Shown here one piece after another: positions 25,671 through 36,194 of a stretch of DNA of 45,711 bases. The notes beneath the pieces were generated by a model, which made no database searches, was not told the DNA's origin, and saw only the letters and a program-made list of their open reading frames with translations. The stretch's first letter is position 1. Each line of letters begins with the position of its first letter. A program made the position numbers and the translations under genes. The stretch is from contig CAUYUJ010000187.1 of NCBI GenBank assembly GCA_963575745.1, positions 1 through 45,711 of the forward strand, given 5' to 3'. The stretch is from Prorocentrum cordatum (taxonomy: Eukaryota > Sar > Dinophyceae > Prorocentrales > Prorocentraceae).

Positions 25671-26049
25671 CCGGGAGAGCTCGCTGAGAGCTCAAGGGTG
25701 AATCCGGACGGTGGTGGTGCCGGCCAGGAGCTCTAGTTTTTAATTCTAAAAATTCGAATTGTAACTTTTGAACAGACACTTGGGAAGATATATGTATTAA
25801 GAATACCACACGCAGAATGAAGACGAAGTGCTTGCTAGGGGGTATCTTCTTGTATATATAAAAATAATGATAATAACTTATTAATAATAATAAGTATAAT
25901 GAAATAAATGAAGAGACCTTTCTGCCCATCCTGTATTTTTTTGATTTTTTTTTCAGGGTTCTGCTGGATTCCGCACCCGCTAATGAAATCTGATTGGAGA
26001 GAGAATGAGGAGGCGAAGGAGACATATGAAGAGATGAAGACGGATAAGG
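25671..26049. other. A/T-rich spacer, no recognisable feature
   Basis: Contains a run of short AT repeats around 25850-25910 (ATAATGATAATAACTTATTA and similar) and a poly-T/A-rich stretch near 25935-25955. A minus-strand open frame crosses it but has low-complexity content and no family resemblance. Confidence 0.5.
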
Positions 26050-27143
26050 AATGACGAGGCGGAGGAGGACGAGCGTGCTCTCTCGCGTCGGCGACCGCAT
26101 CGAGTTATGCAGAGTCTCCAGCCCTGGTTCACTGTGTTCGAGGTCTCGCAGGGCACCCCACTGGGAGCAGAGTATGTGCTCGACTGGAGTTAGGTTGGAA
26201 GACCTTCTCAGTGGACACGCTACAGCAGCTAAATTCACCCAAGATATTTGAATTCTGCTTGATAAAAGATGCTATCTCAGGCACTCACTGGAAGGAGGAG
26301 GAGGAGAACAAAACGAAGGCTCAACAACAACGTGAAAACGATCGTGCTGCGAAAAGGATTGCTTTGCTGTATCAGGATGAGATTAACTGGAGGATCAACC
26401 CTGGATCTCTGGCCTTAGAAATGAGGGGGGATAGCCTGTGTGTAAGACGTTGGCCGACGGGCAAAAACAGATGCTTGAATGAAATTTGCAGCCAAACAAT
26501 AGCTGCCATGCAACATACTCCGTATTCCGTGTGTAAGCAGTTCCAGATCTACAGTCCTGAGGCGGGCCGTGATTTTTGGAAATGGGTCTATCGGGAGGGG
26601 AACGCAGAGGCGGACCACGAGACATATGTGGCCAGAGAAGGGCAGACTACATCAGATGTGCGGTGGGATCTCGATACACTTTCTTCAATTCGTTCGGGTC
26701 AATATAGTGTACACGCGGTGAGAGGCTCTTTTGATGGTGGCAGATGTGAGTTAGGCACATCGTGCGGTTGTGTGATTGATACCTTTATCTCTGCTAATTT
26801 GCGTCCTGCTTCCCTCCCCCCTGGCCTTCCTCCCAAGCGTTGGCAGCTCGGAGTCGCCAAGCGTGCTTTTTTGCTCCCCTCCCACTGTGCTGTCACCCAG
26901 GCGGAGCTTGCTGCATCTGAGAGTTTATTGTCGGGAGTTGTGGATTCGTGCGCACACATTTGTAGATAGCACACGTCTTTTACAGCTTCGCTGCATAATC
27001 TTGCCGCTTTTATCTTTCAGCTTTGCTGCCTCTGTACAGCTTCGCTGTTAGTATTCTCTGTGTCCTGGCCTGCTCCCTTGGGAGCTCGAATCGGCCAACG
27101 CAGACACCGCAGACCAGGTTGACGGTTCACCGCCGGCGCCAGT
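26050..27143 (+). pseudogene. 5'-truncated LINE copy 2 with permuted RNase H domain
   Basis: A frame at 26211-26969 carries RNase H motifs in the same permuted order as the LINE at 2216-4134. They are MRGDSLCVRRW (Asp codon 26430), YREGNAEADHE (Asp 26613), GSFDGG with a following GCVID (Asp 26733), and TQAELAASESLLS (Glu 26904). The first two Asp are 61 residues apart, exactly as in the other copy. Overall sequence is strongly diverged, so these are different subfamilies. No reverse transcriptase region remains upstream; 26050-26210 is short frames that may be decayed coding sequence. The stop at 26967 is followed by a ~145-bp 3' UTR and the hairpin tail (27114-27143). Confidence 0.75.
27114..27143 (+). 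repeat. 3' hairpin tail, copy T8 (LINE end)
   Basis: CCAGGTTGACGG then TTCACCGCCGGCGCCAGT closes the second LINE copy. As with T2 and T3, only the right half of the tail is present; no (CAAA)n precedes it. Confidence 0.7.
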
Positions 27144-27310
27144 GAGGCCGAGCTCAAACCCAAAAAATACCTCGTAGAGCTCTTCGGCAACGATGAGCTA
27201 GAGGAATTCGGGCGCAGGATGCAGCTAGTGTCTCGTAGAGCTTCCCTAAGAGGGTTAGCGGCGAAGCTGGAAGAGTAGCTCGTAGAGCTCTTCGGCATCG
27301 ATGAGCTAGA
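27144..27310 (+). repeat. Short tandem duplication, period 108 bp
   Basis: CTCGTAGAGCTCTTCGGCA followed by CGATGAGCTAGAGGAATTC occurs at 27171 and 27279. A shortened CTCGTAGAGCTTCC lies between them near 27232. The second copy runs into the family 2 repeat. Confidence 0.6.
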
Positions 27311-27660
27311 GGAATTCCGGCGCGGGGTTCAGCTAGTTGGCCGACCCGGCCCGGGCGGGCAATGTGGTGACCTGGGGTCGGTTTTTCGGAGATTCTGAGA
27401 GATTTTGGAATTAGTTTTGAGAATCCAGATTTTTATTCTCTGCAGTCGATCATGACGCGCTCGATGGTGCCATTCTTAGGGCTCTAGCTGCATAATTTCC
27501 ATCAAAAGACTAGGAGGAACCGACGTTCGTAAAACCCAAAAACAACATTTCTTCAGTTTTTAATTCATATTCACGAACGTTTTCGTCTGTTATCTGGGAA
27601 CTGACTTGGTCTCTTCTGAGCTCTACGAGGGTCCCGGCGGTCTACGAGGGTTCCGGCTCA
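27311..27660 (+). repeat. SINE-like repeat, family 2, near-full copy
   Basis: Aligns over its length with 30911-31249. Both share CAATGTGGTGACCTGGGGTC, CTCTGCAGTCGATCATG, ATCAAAAGACTAGGA, GAACCGACGTT and CTGTTATCTGGGAA. Here the tail is incomplete: GAGCTCTACGAGGGTCCCGG is followed by a second TCTACGAGGGTTCCGG instead of the right arm. There is no ORF; it is about 340 bp. Confidence 0.7.
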
Positions 27661-27930
27661 AGCTCCGCCTCAAGCTCTGCGTGCGTTCATTTTCTCCTGC
27701 CTTGGGAACCTCCGCGAAGGTGAACGTTGAGCTAGCGTGGTGTCTTGCTCTGCCTACGCAAGTGCCCATCTCCCTGTACATCTTGCCTCTCATTGTTGGC
27801 CTCTCATATTCATCCCTTGTTGCGGTGTGGTTGTGGCAAGTTGTAATGTGCCTTCGCCTCGCGTGGAGATCCGCCGTGTGTGCGTGTGACTAATTTCTGA
27901 ATTTGATTCCTGTTTCTCGTTGCACGAATC
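27661..27930. other. Unassigned spacer
   Basis: Contains a small duplication, GGCTCAAGCTCCGCCTCAAGCTCTGC, in two near-identical halves. Nothing else recognisable. Confidence 0.4.
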
Positions 27931-28665
<735 letters not shown>

Positions 28666-28667
28666 GA

Positions 28668-29389
28668 GTGGAGGCTATCGATTTTGGTGTTGCTGTACCT
28701 CAGGTGCTTGTCAGCGGTTCCGCATCGCGCCCTTCCGTATCGAGTCAGAGAGCTTCGCGCCCTGATCCTGACAGTGCTCCCACTTATGATATTGAGTTCC
28801 CTGCTCCGCGGGAATTGGTGACGTGCAGCGCAGATGATGTGCGCGATACTTGGGTGCCTATCTGTTTCATTGTTGGTGCTTGGAGGGGGCTGCGAGTGGC
28901 GAGAATCTCCAGGACGTCCTCCACCCAGAGAGCGGGTTTGCGGGTTATGCTGGTCTGAGTGAGTCTCTTGGGACGCCGTTGGAGGGTTTTCTCCATATGG
29001 GTGCTGAGAATAAGTTCAAGTGTATCCACAGGGCCAGCAAGTCCGAGGTGGGTTCCATTCTTGCGGCGCCCCCAGAGGCCCAACGGCACCCACTGTATGT
29101 TGACTTGGGATGTGCGAAGTTCTTCGACCCTTTCACAGTGGTCGTGCGCACGTATGTCGCTATGGGGTACGTCATTTGCGGTGCGAAGTTACTACATATG
29201 CGACTCGCCGACGTCCTTCCCCTGCTCGGCATGCTGCACAGTGCTGTCTCAGTCGAGGAGGCGGTGCGGAATCCGCAAATGTCCAGTGCGAGATTTGAAG
29301 AACTGGAGTGGTCGTACGTGGACCTGTGCCATATGTCTGCACCATCGGAGCTCATGGATTTTGACTCGCATCCGTACGGCTGGACTTAG
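28668..29389 (+). CDS. Hypothetical protein, unrecognised
   Basis: Two overlapping frames: 28668-28958, with EAIDFGVAVPQVLV and PAPRELVTCSADDVRDTW, and 28850-29389, with LEGFLHMGAENKFKCIHRAS, HPLYVDLGCAKFFDPF and ADVLPLLGMLHSAVSVEEA. The content is ordinary mixed amino acids rather than low complexity, which favours real but frameshifted coding sequence (shift near 28890-28930). No domain is recognised. Downstream, 29400-29621 resembles a LINE 3' UTR with the shared hairpin tail, so this may be the protein of a mobile element. Confidence 0.4.
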
Positions 29390-29399
29390 GACGAGATGT

Positions 29400-29621
29400 G
29401 TGCCTTTTATCCTGCGCCACATGAGTTCCGATCGTTGAAACGTTGCCAGACCTTCAAAGGAGGTTCACTGTGTAGGTGTGCCGCCTGAACGCTTTGTGCG
29501 TTGCTCGTTCGCTGCGTTCGCTGCTTCGGGACTCGTTCTCCTCCAGCTGTTGTACAGCTGGTGCACAGGAGCGCAAACAAACAATCCAACCTGGTTGACG
29601 GTTTACCGCCTTGCTCCCAGT
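29400..29621 (+). repeat. LINE-like 3' end with hairpin tail T10
   Basis: Has a CAGCTG...CAGCTG inverted repeat (CCAGCTGTTGTACAGCTGG), then GCGCAAACAAACAATCC, then CTGGTTGACGGTTTACCGCC ending CTCCCAGT at 29590-29621. This parallels the order CAGCTG palindrome, (CAAA)n and tail at the end of the LINE at 4134. It supports a third LINE-type 3' end in the window. Confidence 0.6.
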
Positions 29622-30910
29622 AGTTCCGGCGCGCTGGGGGGTTAGTTAGCAAAACAAATTTCGACGGAAGTTTTGGGAATTTTGGACTTGTTTAAATCAG
29701 ATGTCTCGAAATCCAACAGGTCGTTAGAGCCCTAGTATTTTTCCCGTGATCTTTGATCTTTTTTTCCCGCTCGTCATCTTAATCTCAGCTCGATCGGGTG
29801 CGGGATCGGCTGTTTCGAGTCATCTTGACAGGTGCTGTCGGTTTTCTGAACTTAACTCGAGCTGTAGGACCGCTACAGAGCTGGTGTGCACACCTAATCG
29901 ATCCTGCATGATCTGGCGCGTTTGTCTCTAGTATCTTGAGGTCCGAAATCGGTCTGCTACTCGAGCTAGGTCCGCGAAACTATTCGTACTCTATTTTTTT
30001 GCATGATGATGCGTTTCTTGATTTTGCTCGAGCTGCAGATGAGCTACAGGGCTCTCTGGCACATCAATCGGAAGGGAATCATCAGGCGCGACAGTCTGCA
30101 GTATCTACACGCCTGATCTCGGTCTGCTATCAGCGCTGGGGCTGAAAGACTTTTCGTGCGCTGCTATTTTTTTTGATGGTGTGTGGTTTTCTTGACTTAA
30201 CTCTAGCTGCAGATGAGCTACCGAGCTGCTAAGCACAGAAGCCGGAAGGGAATCATCAGGCGCGCTAGTTCAAAGTATCTAGACGCCTGATCTCTGTCTG
30301 CTGTCAGCGCTGGGACTGAAACACTACTTGTACTCTGCATTTTTTTGGAGATGGTGATGGTTTTCTTGGCCTAACTCGTTTGCAGATGTGCTGCAAAGAT
30401 GTTCGGCGCAGCAATGGAAAGAAATCAGGCGCGATTGTCTGCAGTATCTAGACGCCCGATCTCGGTCTGCTATCAGCGCTGGGGCTGAACAACTATTCGT
30501 ACTCTTGCTATTTTTTCGAGATGGTGATGCTTTCCTTGACTAACTCGAGCTGCAAATGAGCTACAGAGCTGTTCGGCACAGCAATGGAAAGGAAATAATC
30601 AGGCGCGCTAGTTCAAAGTATCTAGAGGCCTGAAATCAGTCTACTATCAGCGCTGGGGCCGAATAATTATTCGTACTCTGTAATTTTTTTAGAGAGTGAT
30701 GAAGTGTCCAGACGCCTGAACTCGGTCTGGTGTGTCTATTATTTCTTTCCAGAGGTATTTTTCCCTCGCTCCTCCTTCTCCTCCGCGTCCTCCTTCATGA
30801 GACCGCGCCCTCGCACTCGCAATGCGAGATTGCCGCGCTCGCGTTGCACGAGGAAGCTCTACGAGTTCCCGGCGGTAACCAAGGTTGACGGTTTACCGCC
30901 GGCTCCCAGT
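29622..30910 (+). repeat. Leader-satellite-tail composite, diverged copy (E)
   Basis: Same plan as copy C at lower identity. The leader begins AGTTCCGGCGCGCTGGGG at the tail T10 boundary and includes CTCGTCATCTTAATCTCAG. Monomers follow, with landmarks (GCGCTGGG) at about 30132, 30307, 30476 and 30650 (periods 169-175 bp). The full tail T11 is at 30855-30910. The CAGGCG...CGCCTG stem is kept, although the bases between the arms differ from copy C. Confidence 0.7.
30855..30910 (+). repeat. 3' hairpin tail, copy T11 (full length)
   Basis: AGCTCTACGAGTTCCCGGCG, then the AACCAAGGTTGACGG loop region, then TTTACCGCCGGCTCCCAGT; both arms are intact. Confidence 0.8.
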
Positions 30911-31249
30911 TGGCCAACCCGGCCGGGGCGGACAATGTGGTGACCTGGGGTCGGTTTTTCGAAGATTCTGAGAGATTCTGAAATTCGTTTTGGAAATCCG
31001 AATTTTGATTCTCTGCAGTCGATCATGGCGCGCTCGATGGTGCAATCCTCAGGGCTCTAGCAGCGTTATTTCGATCAAAAGACTAGGACGAACCGACGTT
31101 ATATAAACCCGAAACAAATATTTCTTCCGTTTTCAAGCTTATATTGACGAACGTTTCTCTCCTGTTATCTGGGAATTGGTTCGGTCCCTGCAGCGCTCTA
31201 CGAGGGTCCCGGCGGTAACCTGGTTGACGGTTTACCGCCAGCTCCCAGT
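30911..31249 (+). repeat. SINE-like repeat, family 2, full copy with tail T12
   Basis: Begins TGGCCAACCCGGCCGGGGCG directly after T11 and ends with the full hairpin tail (31194-31249, loop CTGGTTGAC). It is the best full-length example of the ~340-bp family, with no ORF. No tRNA-type box B was recognised by eye. Confidence 0.7.
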
Positions 31250-31280
31250 TGCCGGCTAAAACGACCCGACATCATGCCAT

Positions 31281-31330
31281 GATCCCCCATGATCTCCCAT
31301 GATCTTCCATGATCTCTCATGATCTCTCAT
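31281..31330 (+). repeat. 10-bp tandem repeat
   Basis: Five units of GATCTYYCAT in exact register; GATC and CATG sites recur every 10 bp. Confidence 0.85.
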
Positions 31331-31613
31331 GAGCACTGTGTGAGCTCGTGTGTACGCTCCAGCAAGGCAAAATTTGGGATCTCTGCTACATGAGTGTAGC
31401 TCAAGCGTGTTGCTTGTGCGCTCCGACGGGGATCCCACGCGTCGAAGGGGAGTAATTCTCCGCCGGGTGCGCTTCTGAGGGGCTGAGTTGCATCACCTTA
31501 CGCTCTTGCGCTTTAGTGCTGCTCCTCGCTGCTCATGCTGGTGCTGCTTCAGAGCCCGATCCCACTCCCGATCGCTCTCCTCGGGCCCTTAAGGCACCCT
31601 GTAGAACCACCTC

Positions 31614-31743
31614 GCGACGACGACCGACGACGACGACAACGACGACTACGACGACGACGACGACGACGACGACTACGACGGCAACGACGACGACGGAGCG
31701 ACGACGACGACGCACGCGACTACGACGACGACGACGACGACGA
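31614..31743 (+). repeat. CGA/ACG trinucleotide microsatellite
   Basis: Imperfect (CGA)n with CAA, CTA and GCA interruptions. It produces spurious open frames on both strands. Confidence 0.9.
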
Positions 31744-31942
31744 GGTCCCCACCCTCCTCACTATATCATGTCGTTGGGGGTTCTCCGAGGCCCAGTCAGC
31801 AAATGGTAACCCTACAAGGATCTCCTTGGGGGCTCACTCGAGGGGTTATATTACAGGCTATATAGGTTAGTGGCTCCCCATTTCCTCGAGGGCTCCTGAG
31901 GCGGCCCCCCGCCCGTATGCATTGCGGCGCAGTTAATTAAGG

Positions 31943-33971
31943 ATGCCAGTGACGCGTAGACGCACCGTACCCCCTGAGTTGTCAGCAGTTGATGGATACC
32001 GACGTTCGGAATCCGATGTGCAGAGTGCCGAGGAGGCAGCTGAGCTAGCTGCGCGAAAAGAGGAGGCAGGGAATTGTTTGATCGAGCACCTTCTGGGACT
32101 GTATGCTTCAGGGTACATGACAGCAAAAATCCTTTGCATATTTTGCAGTTGGGCAAAGGAGGCAGGTGCGGCAGATGATTGGTCGCAAGTCGCTCTCAAG
32201 CCAAGTACCCCGACAGGCCATTTCCAACGTAAGATAGACAAGTTTTTCGATGAGCAAAACAATGTGAAGCCTTTGACGTTGTCAGTCCCTGTAATGAGAT
32301 TTCAAGGCCACAGAGAGTGTAGAGACACCCCGTTCAAGGCACCTCACGAAGTATTGGCTGCTGAGGCCGACCCCGAGGGCTTACAGCAACTACAGGATGC
32401 CCCGCTTGAGCTCGACTGGGCATCCGAATACAAGAAGAACCAAGTTGTCATCGACGCCAAGGGGACTCATGACGTAATCACTCCATCCGTTCTCTACGTA
32501 GACGGAATACGGTACACCAAAGCTATTTCAGTGGGCCGCTCAGACACATGCGTTGCATTCTTTGCATACTCTGCAGTATTCCAGCGTAGGCACCTGCTCG
32601 GACTTCTTCGGAAGTCCGAGCTGTGCAAATGTGGGTGCAGGGGGTGGTGCACGATGTATCCAATAATGCAATGTTTAGCGTGGTCGTATCGTGCAGGAGG
32701 TCAGGGTCGGCGTCCAGATAAGTTCTACGATGGTCTCGCGTTTCCTGAGGGATCACCATGGGAAAAGCTCGAGGCCGATAGCCCTCAACTGTCCCCTCGG
32801 CTGGCACTGGTGCAAGTTAAGGGGGACTGGAGCGAGGTTTGCTCGTCGTTCGCTTTTCCCAGCTGGGCTTCAAAGTATTCTCCATGCATGTTTTGCTGCG
32901 CCCGCAAAGAAAACTCACACGATTACAGTGGCGTAAGTTTGCTTGGGCACGAATGGGGCGTCAAACAAGGGGACGTATACGATAGGACGTGCAGCGATTG
33001 TGAACACAAAGTCGAAATACATACACCAGAAGAGATGTCTATTATACTTGATGCCCTATTTCAGGATAAGGTCTAATCGAATCGGTGGTAGAGCGTTGGA
33101 GAAAGATTTGCCAATGTTTAAGTTGTGCAAGGACGACCGCTTGGAACCTTCGGAGTGTCTCTTGGATGTACGCGCACTCAAACCGTGTGATCTCCCGATC
33201 ACGCTCACGTTTTGGAGACGGCACGCGATCGGGGTTGCTTGCGCGGATGCCACGCACCATCGCAACCCATTGGTCGACAGGGACATCGTGGGGGACATGC
33301 AGGGGGTTTTGCGCGTGGACTTGCTTCACGCGGTCTGTTTGGGCGTGATGGCACACCTGGTCCATAACATACTTTGGCGGATTCTAGAACTAAGCCCTTG
33401 GATCATCGTCGGGGCACAAGAAGTTGTCAGGGAGCAGGGGTGCAGACATCTAAAAAACCATTTGTTTTCGTGGTATGTGTCGGAGGGCATCGACGTAACA
33501 TGCAGGCTAGGCACGCTAACATTGAAGATGCTGGGTTCCACGGCAGATGGTAACCTGACCACCAAAGCAGCCGGGACTGCACCGTTAGTTAAATGGTATG
33601 TTGCGCTGTGTCGCGAGTTTCCCCTCATGCGCGATGCTGGCAACCTGAGATCGGCATGCTAGCCCCTGTTGCCGTATATGGCTTTGATCAGCGAGGCTGG
33701 GCCACATATCCGCAGAGGGATTAATAAACGCTTGGAGCTCGCGTGTATAGACCAAATCCCCAAACGCCACCTCTGGGGGCACCTCGTCCTCGATTCATTT
33801 CAAAAAGGGATCCCGAGGATGTACAGCTGCCTGTTAGATGAGTCTTTGAACGCCGTGGTTTCACGCATCGCCCAGGCGTGCCATCGGGCGAGATGGGAGT
33901 ACCAGGTGATCTCTCGCTTGCAAGTGTTGCGGTTGCTAGACAAAATCGTATTGGGCCAACGTGTAAGATGA
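31943..33971 (+). pseudogene. CACTA/Plavaka-like DDE transposase, broken
   Basis: Frame 1 (31943-33076, 377 codons) has a plausible ATG. It carries SVLYVDGIRYTK (D187), RKSELCKCGCRGWC, VQVKGDWSE (D295), PCMFCC and CSDC. After a frameshift near 33060-33076 the next frame continues with GRALEKDLPMF, DDRLEPSECLLDV, PITLTFWRR and VLRVDLLHAVCLGVMAH (Asp codon 33318). An in-frame TAG at 33660 separates the last part (33669-33971; LLDESLNAVVSRIAQACHRA). The order of acidic motifs (hydrophobic-DG, then GDW, then DxLH with a following LG) and the cysteines resemble CACTA/Plavaka-type DDE transposases. The frameshift and the stop suggest a decayed copy; introns or assembly errors are alternatives. Terminal inverted repeats were not found. 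Confidence 0.6.
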
Positions 33972-34029
33972 TTTCGAAAAAAGTTTGCTGTCTCAGTTCC
34001 GTCCGGTGTAATGACACGATCGTCTGCAA

Positions 34030-34490
34030 ATGGATCGCGCCGTGAGCGTTGTCACCGTAGCCGTTTTGGCTCAAGCATGTGGCCTCCTCCTTGCACATGT
34101 GTTATATACATATATGCCGACTCCTGACGTATCAGTTGCTAGGGGGCAAGTCCCGCCCCCATGGGTTCCAGAGTTCACGAAACAACTCGACTCGCAATAC
34201 TTGCCCGCCAAGTTCAATTCAGTTGGTGGCATGCTGTATGATGTGTATATCGTTCTGTTGCGTATCTCAGAATCTATAATACGGGACCTGCAGGTGCTGG
34301 AGATTTGTCCGTATGGATCTGCTGAGTTCTCCCATGCTGCTCGGTTCAAAGATTTGCAGTGTGTGGAGTATAGTATGGTTAACCTTTGCTATCCTGTCGG
34401 CTTGTTCTGGACTGGTATTATGACCCGGGGGCTGCGGACCGATGGCATGTTGATAATGTCGCCGCAGCGCGCCACATGGAAACCATCGGC

Positions 34491-34573
<83 letters not shown>

Positions 34574-34749
34574 CAATCGAGCAAGGCAGAGACGATGGTG
34601 AAGGAGTAATCTCCTGTGCCGACGCGTTGGCAATGCTTCAAGACGTTGCGAATCATCGTGATGTAGAGTGGATGCTGGAAAAACCGTGTGGTTTCTTGTT
34701 CTTCAGCTACAACTCACAGAGGATTTTGCTGTCTGATCAGAAAGCTTAG
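34030..34749 (+). CDS. Hypothetical protein downstream of the spliced-leader relic
   Basis: A 239-codon frame. Its first 15 codons overlap the spliced-leader relic, so the true start, if any, is later (for example ATG at 34111). Content includes VPPPWVPEFTKQLDSQYLP, ICPYGSAEFSHAARF and, after an inserted (TA)n run (34495-34570) that adds an Ile-Tyr stretch, CADALAMLQDVANHRDVEW. No family is recognised. The dinucleotide tract inside the frame suggests the gene is no longer functional or that the frame is chance. Confidence 0.35.
34054..34075 (+). other. Relic dinoflagellate spliced-leader (DinoSL) sequence
   Basis: Reads ACCGTAGCC then GTTTTGGCTCAAG. It matches the 22-base dinoflagellate spliced leader at 21 of 22 positions (A to G at position 10). 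A genomic copy beside coding-like sequence is the known mark of a gene retroposed from a trans-spliced mRNA. It lies inside a plus-strand open frame, whose first codons (34030-34075) would then be incidental. Confidence 0.8.
34495..34570. repeat. (TA)n microsatellite
   Basis: About 76 bp of TA with a few G interruptions; it falls inside the hypothetical frame at 34030-34749. Confidence 0.9.
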
Positions 34750-34880
34750 AGGATTCTAGTGTGGCGCTACGGCGCAGAGAGCTACAGGATGTGCAGTCCG
34801 AAGGTTCATGCTGTGCTTTTGAAGTGCATGGAGGCCCAACCGATCTATGACCCCGAGGCCGAAAATCACAGGGTTATCGG

Positions 34881-35236
34881 GTGTGTGGGATATCGGCTTC
34901 GGGCTCGTCGCGGATCGGCGTCGGGGATGTCTTGACTACCGTCATCGTCGACGCGACGGTGGGCGGGAGGGCGGGGGCAAGAGGCGGCGCAATAACACAT
35001 GAGGGTCATGATGATGAGGTTGAGGAGGACGACGAGGATGATCAGGAGGGGGAGGACGAGGAGGATCTCGAGAAGGCTCGAGGAAGGACGGGGGATAGGG
35101 AGAAGGGAGAACGCAGGAGAGGGGGGGAGGATGAGGGCGAGGACGAGGAGTCCTTCCCTGGGCAGGGGAGGTGTGAGAGCGGCGGCGTCGGGCTGTCGGG
35201 GCAGGCAGCCGTTGCGCAGCCATCGTCGGCGTCGGT

Positions 35237-35278
<42 letters not shown>

Positions 35279-35611
35279 TCCTCGGGGTACGTCTTCCCTT
35301 CGCACTCCGCATCCCCTCCTCCTCCTCCTCGATCCTTTTACGATTACGCAGTATGGATGCTACTTTCCTATCCCTCCGACCCTGGGCAACCGTGGCCCCG
35401 CTTCCCCCGCGCAGGATGCAATTGTGTTGTTTAGATATATCGTATGCGTTTGGTTAGGTCGGGACGTCCCTGGTCATTCGGCACGATGTCGGATTGGCGT
35501 GTTCACTGCCCCCGTCGCTCGAAACGGCGTTCTCGCCCCACCGCGGGCGGACATTTCTGGGATCGATCGATCGCGAAGATCGCCGCGGAGGAGAGGAGGA
35601 GAGGAGGGGGG
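34881..35611 (+). other. Low-complexity GA-rich and TCG-rich stretch
   Basis: Purine-rich sequence (GAGGACGAGGA type, about 35000-35150), then (TCG)n at 35220-35276 and a short CTC run. Frames open across it encode acidic or Ser runs and extend through the assembly gap, so they are not evidence of a gene. Confidence 0.7.
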
Positions 35612-35711
35612 NNNNNNNNNNNNNNNNNNNNNNNNNNNNNNNNNNNNNNNNNNNNNNNNNNNNNNNNNNNNNNNNNNNNNNNNNNNNNNNNNNNNNNNNN
35701 NNNNNNNNNNN
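35612..35711. other. Assembly gap (100 N)
   Basis: Exactly 100 N between a GA-rich stretch and a GGT microsatellite, probably a scaffold join of fixed nominal size at an unresolved repeat. Confidence 0.95.
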
Positions 35712-35805
35712 GTGGTGGTGGTGGTGGTGGTGGTGGTGGTGGTGGTGGTGGTGGTGGTGGTGGTGGTGGTGGTGGTGGTGGTGATGATGATGATGATGAT
35801 GAGGA
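35712..35805 (+). repeat. (GGT)n then (GAT)n microsatellite
   Basis: About 70 bp of GTG/GGT followed by GAT and GAG triplets, directly against the gap. Confidence 0.9.
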
Positions 35806-36194
35806 GGAGGACAAACAGCAGAGCAAGAGGATGGGGGAGAAGTGTGAAACAAATGAGGGGGAGGAGGATGACACGGAAGAGGCGAAGGAGGGGAACTGCA
35901 CCATTTTCTTGGTGCCGCATTTACAAGGTCGCTATGGCGCACCGCGGTGCACGAGGCACCGCCGCCCACGAACGTGCCCGCTGCAATGTACAACCGATCC
36001 GCGGACGTAGACAAACACGCGCGTCGAACGCACCACCAGGAACAAACTTACATCGCAAACGGTGAACGCGCGCACGCAATTAGAAAGCAACGCGTCTCGT
36101 CCACGCACGATGTCCGACGTTTGCCGATAACGTGTGCGCGCGCCTGTCGTAACAATGCGAAATCGCGGGGACTCTCGCCATTTTTTTTTTTTTT
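35806..36194. other. Unassigned spacer
   Basis: No recognisable gene. Contains a CGCG-rich segment near 36125-36150 and a T-rich tract at 36181-36210. Confidence 0.4.

Noticed and set aside
25624-26238. 204-codon minus-strand frame
   Set aside because: Crosses a repeat tail and an A/T-rich spacer; no recognisable motif.
34881-36065. 394-codon frame running across the N gap
   Set aside because: Made of acidic, Ser and Val or Gly runs from microsatellites and translated through unknown bases.
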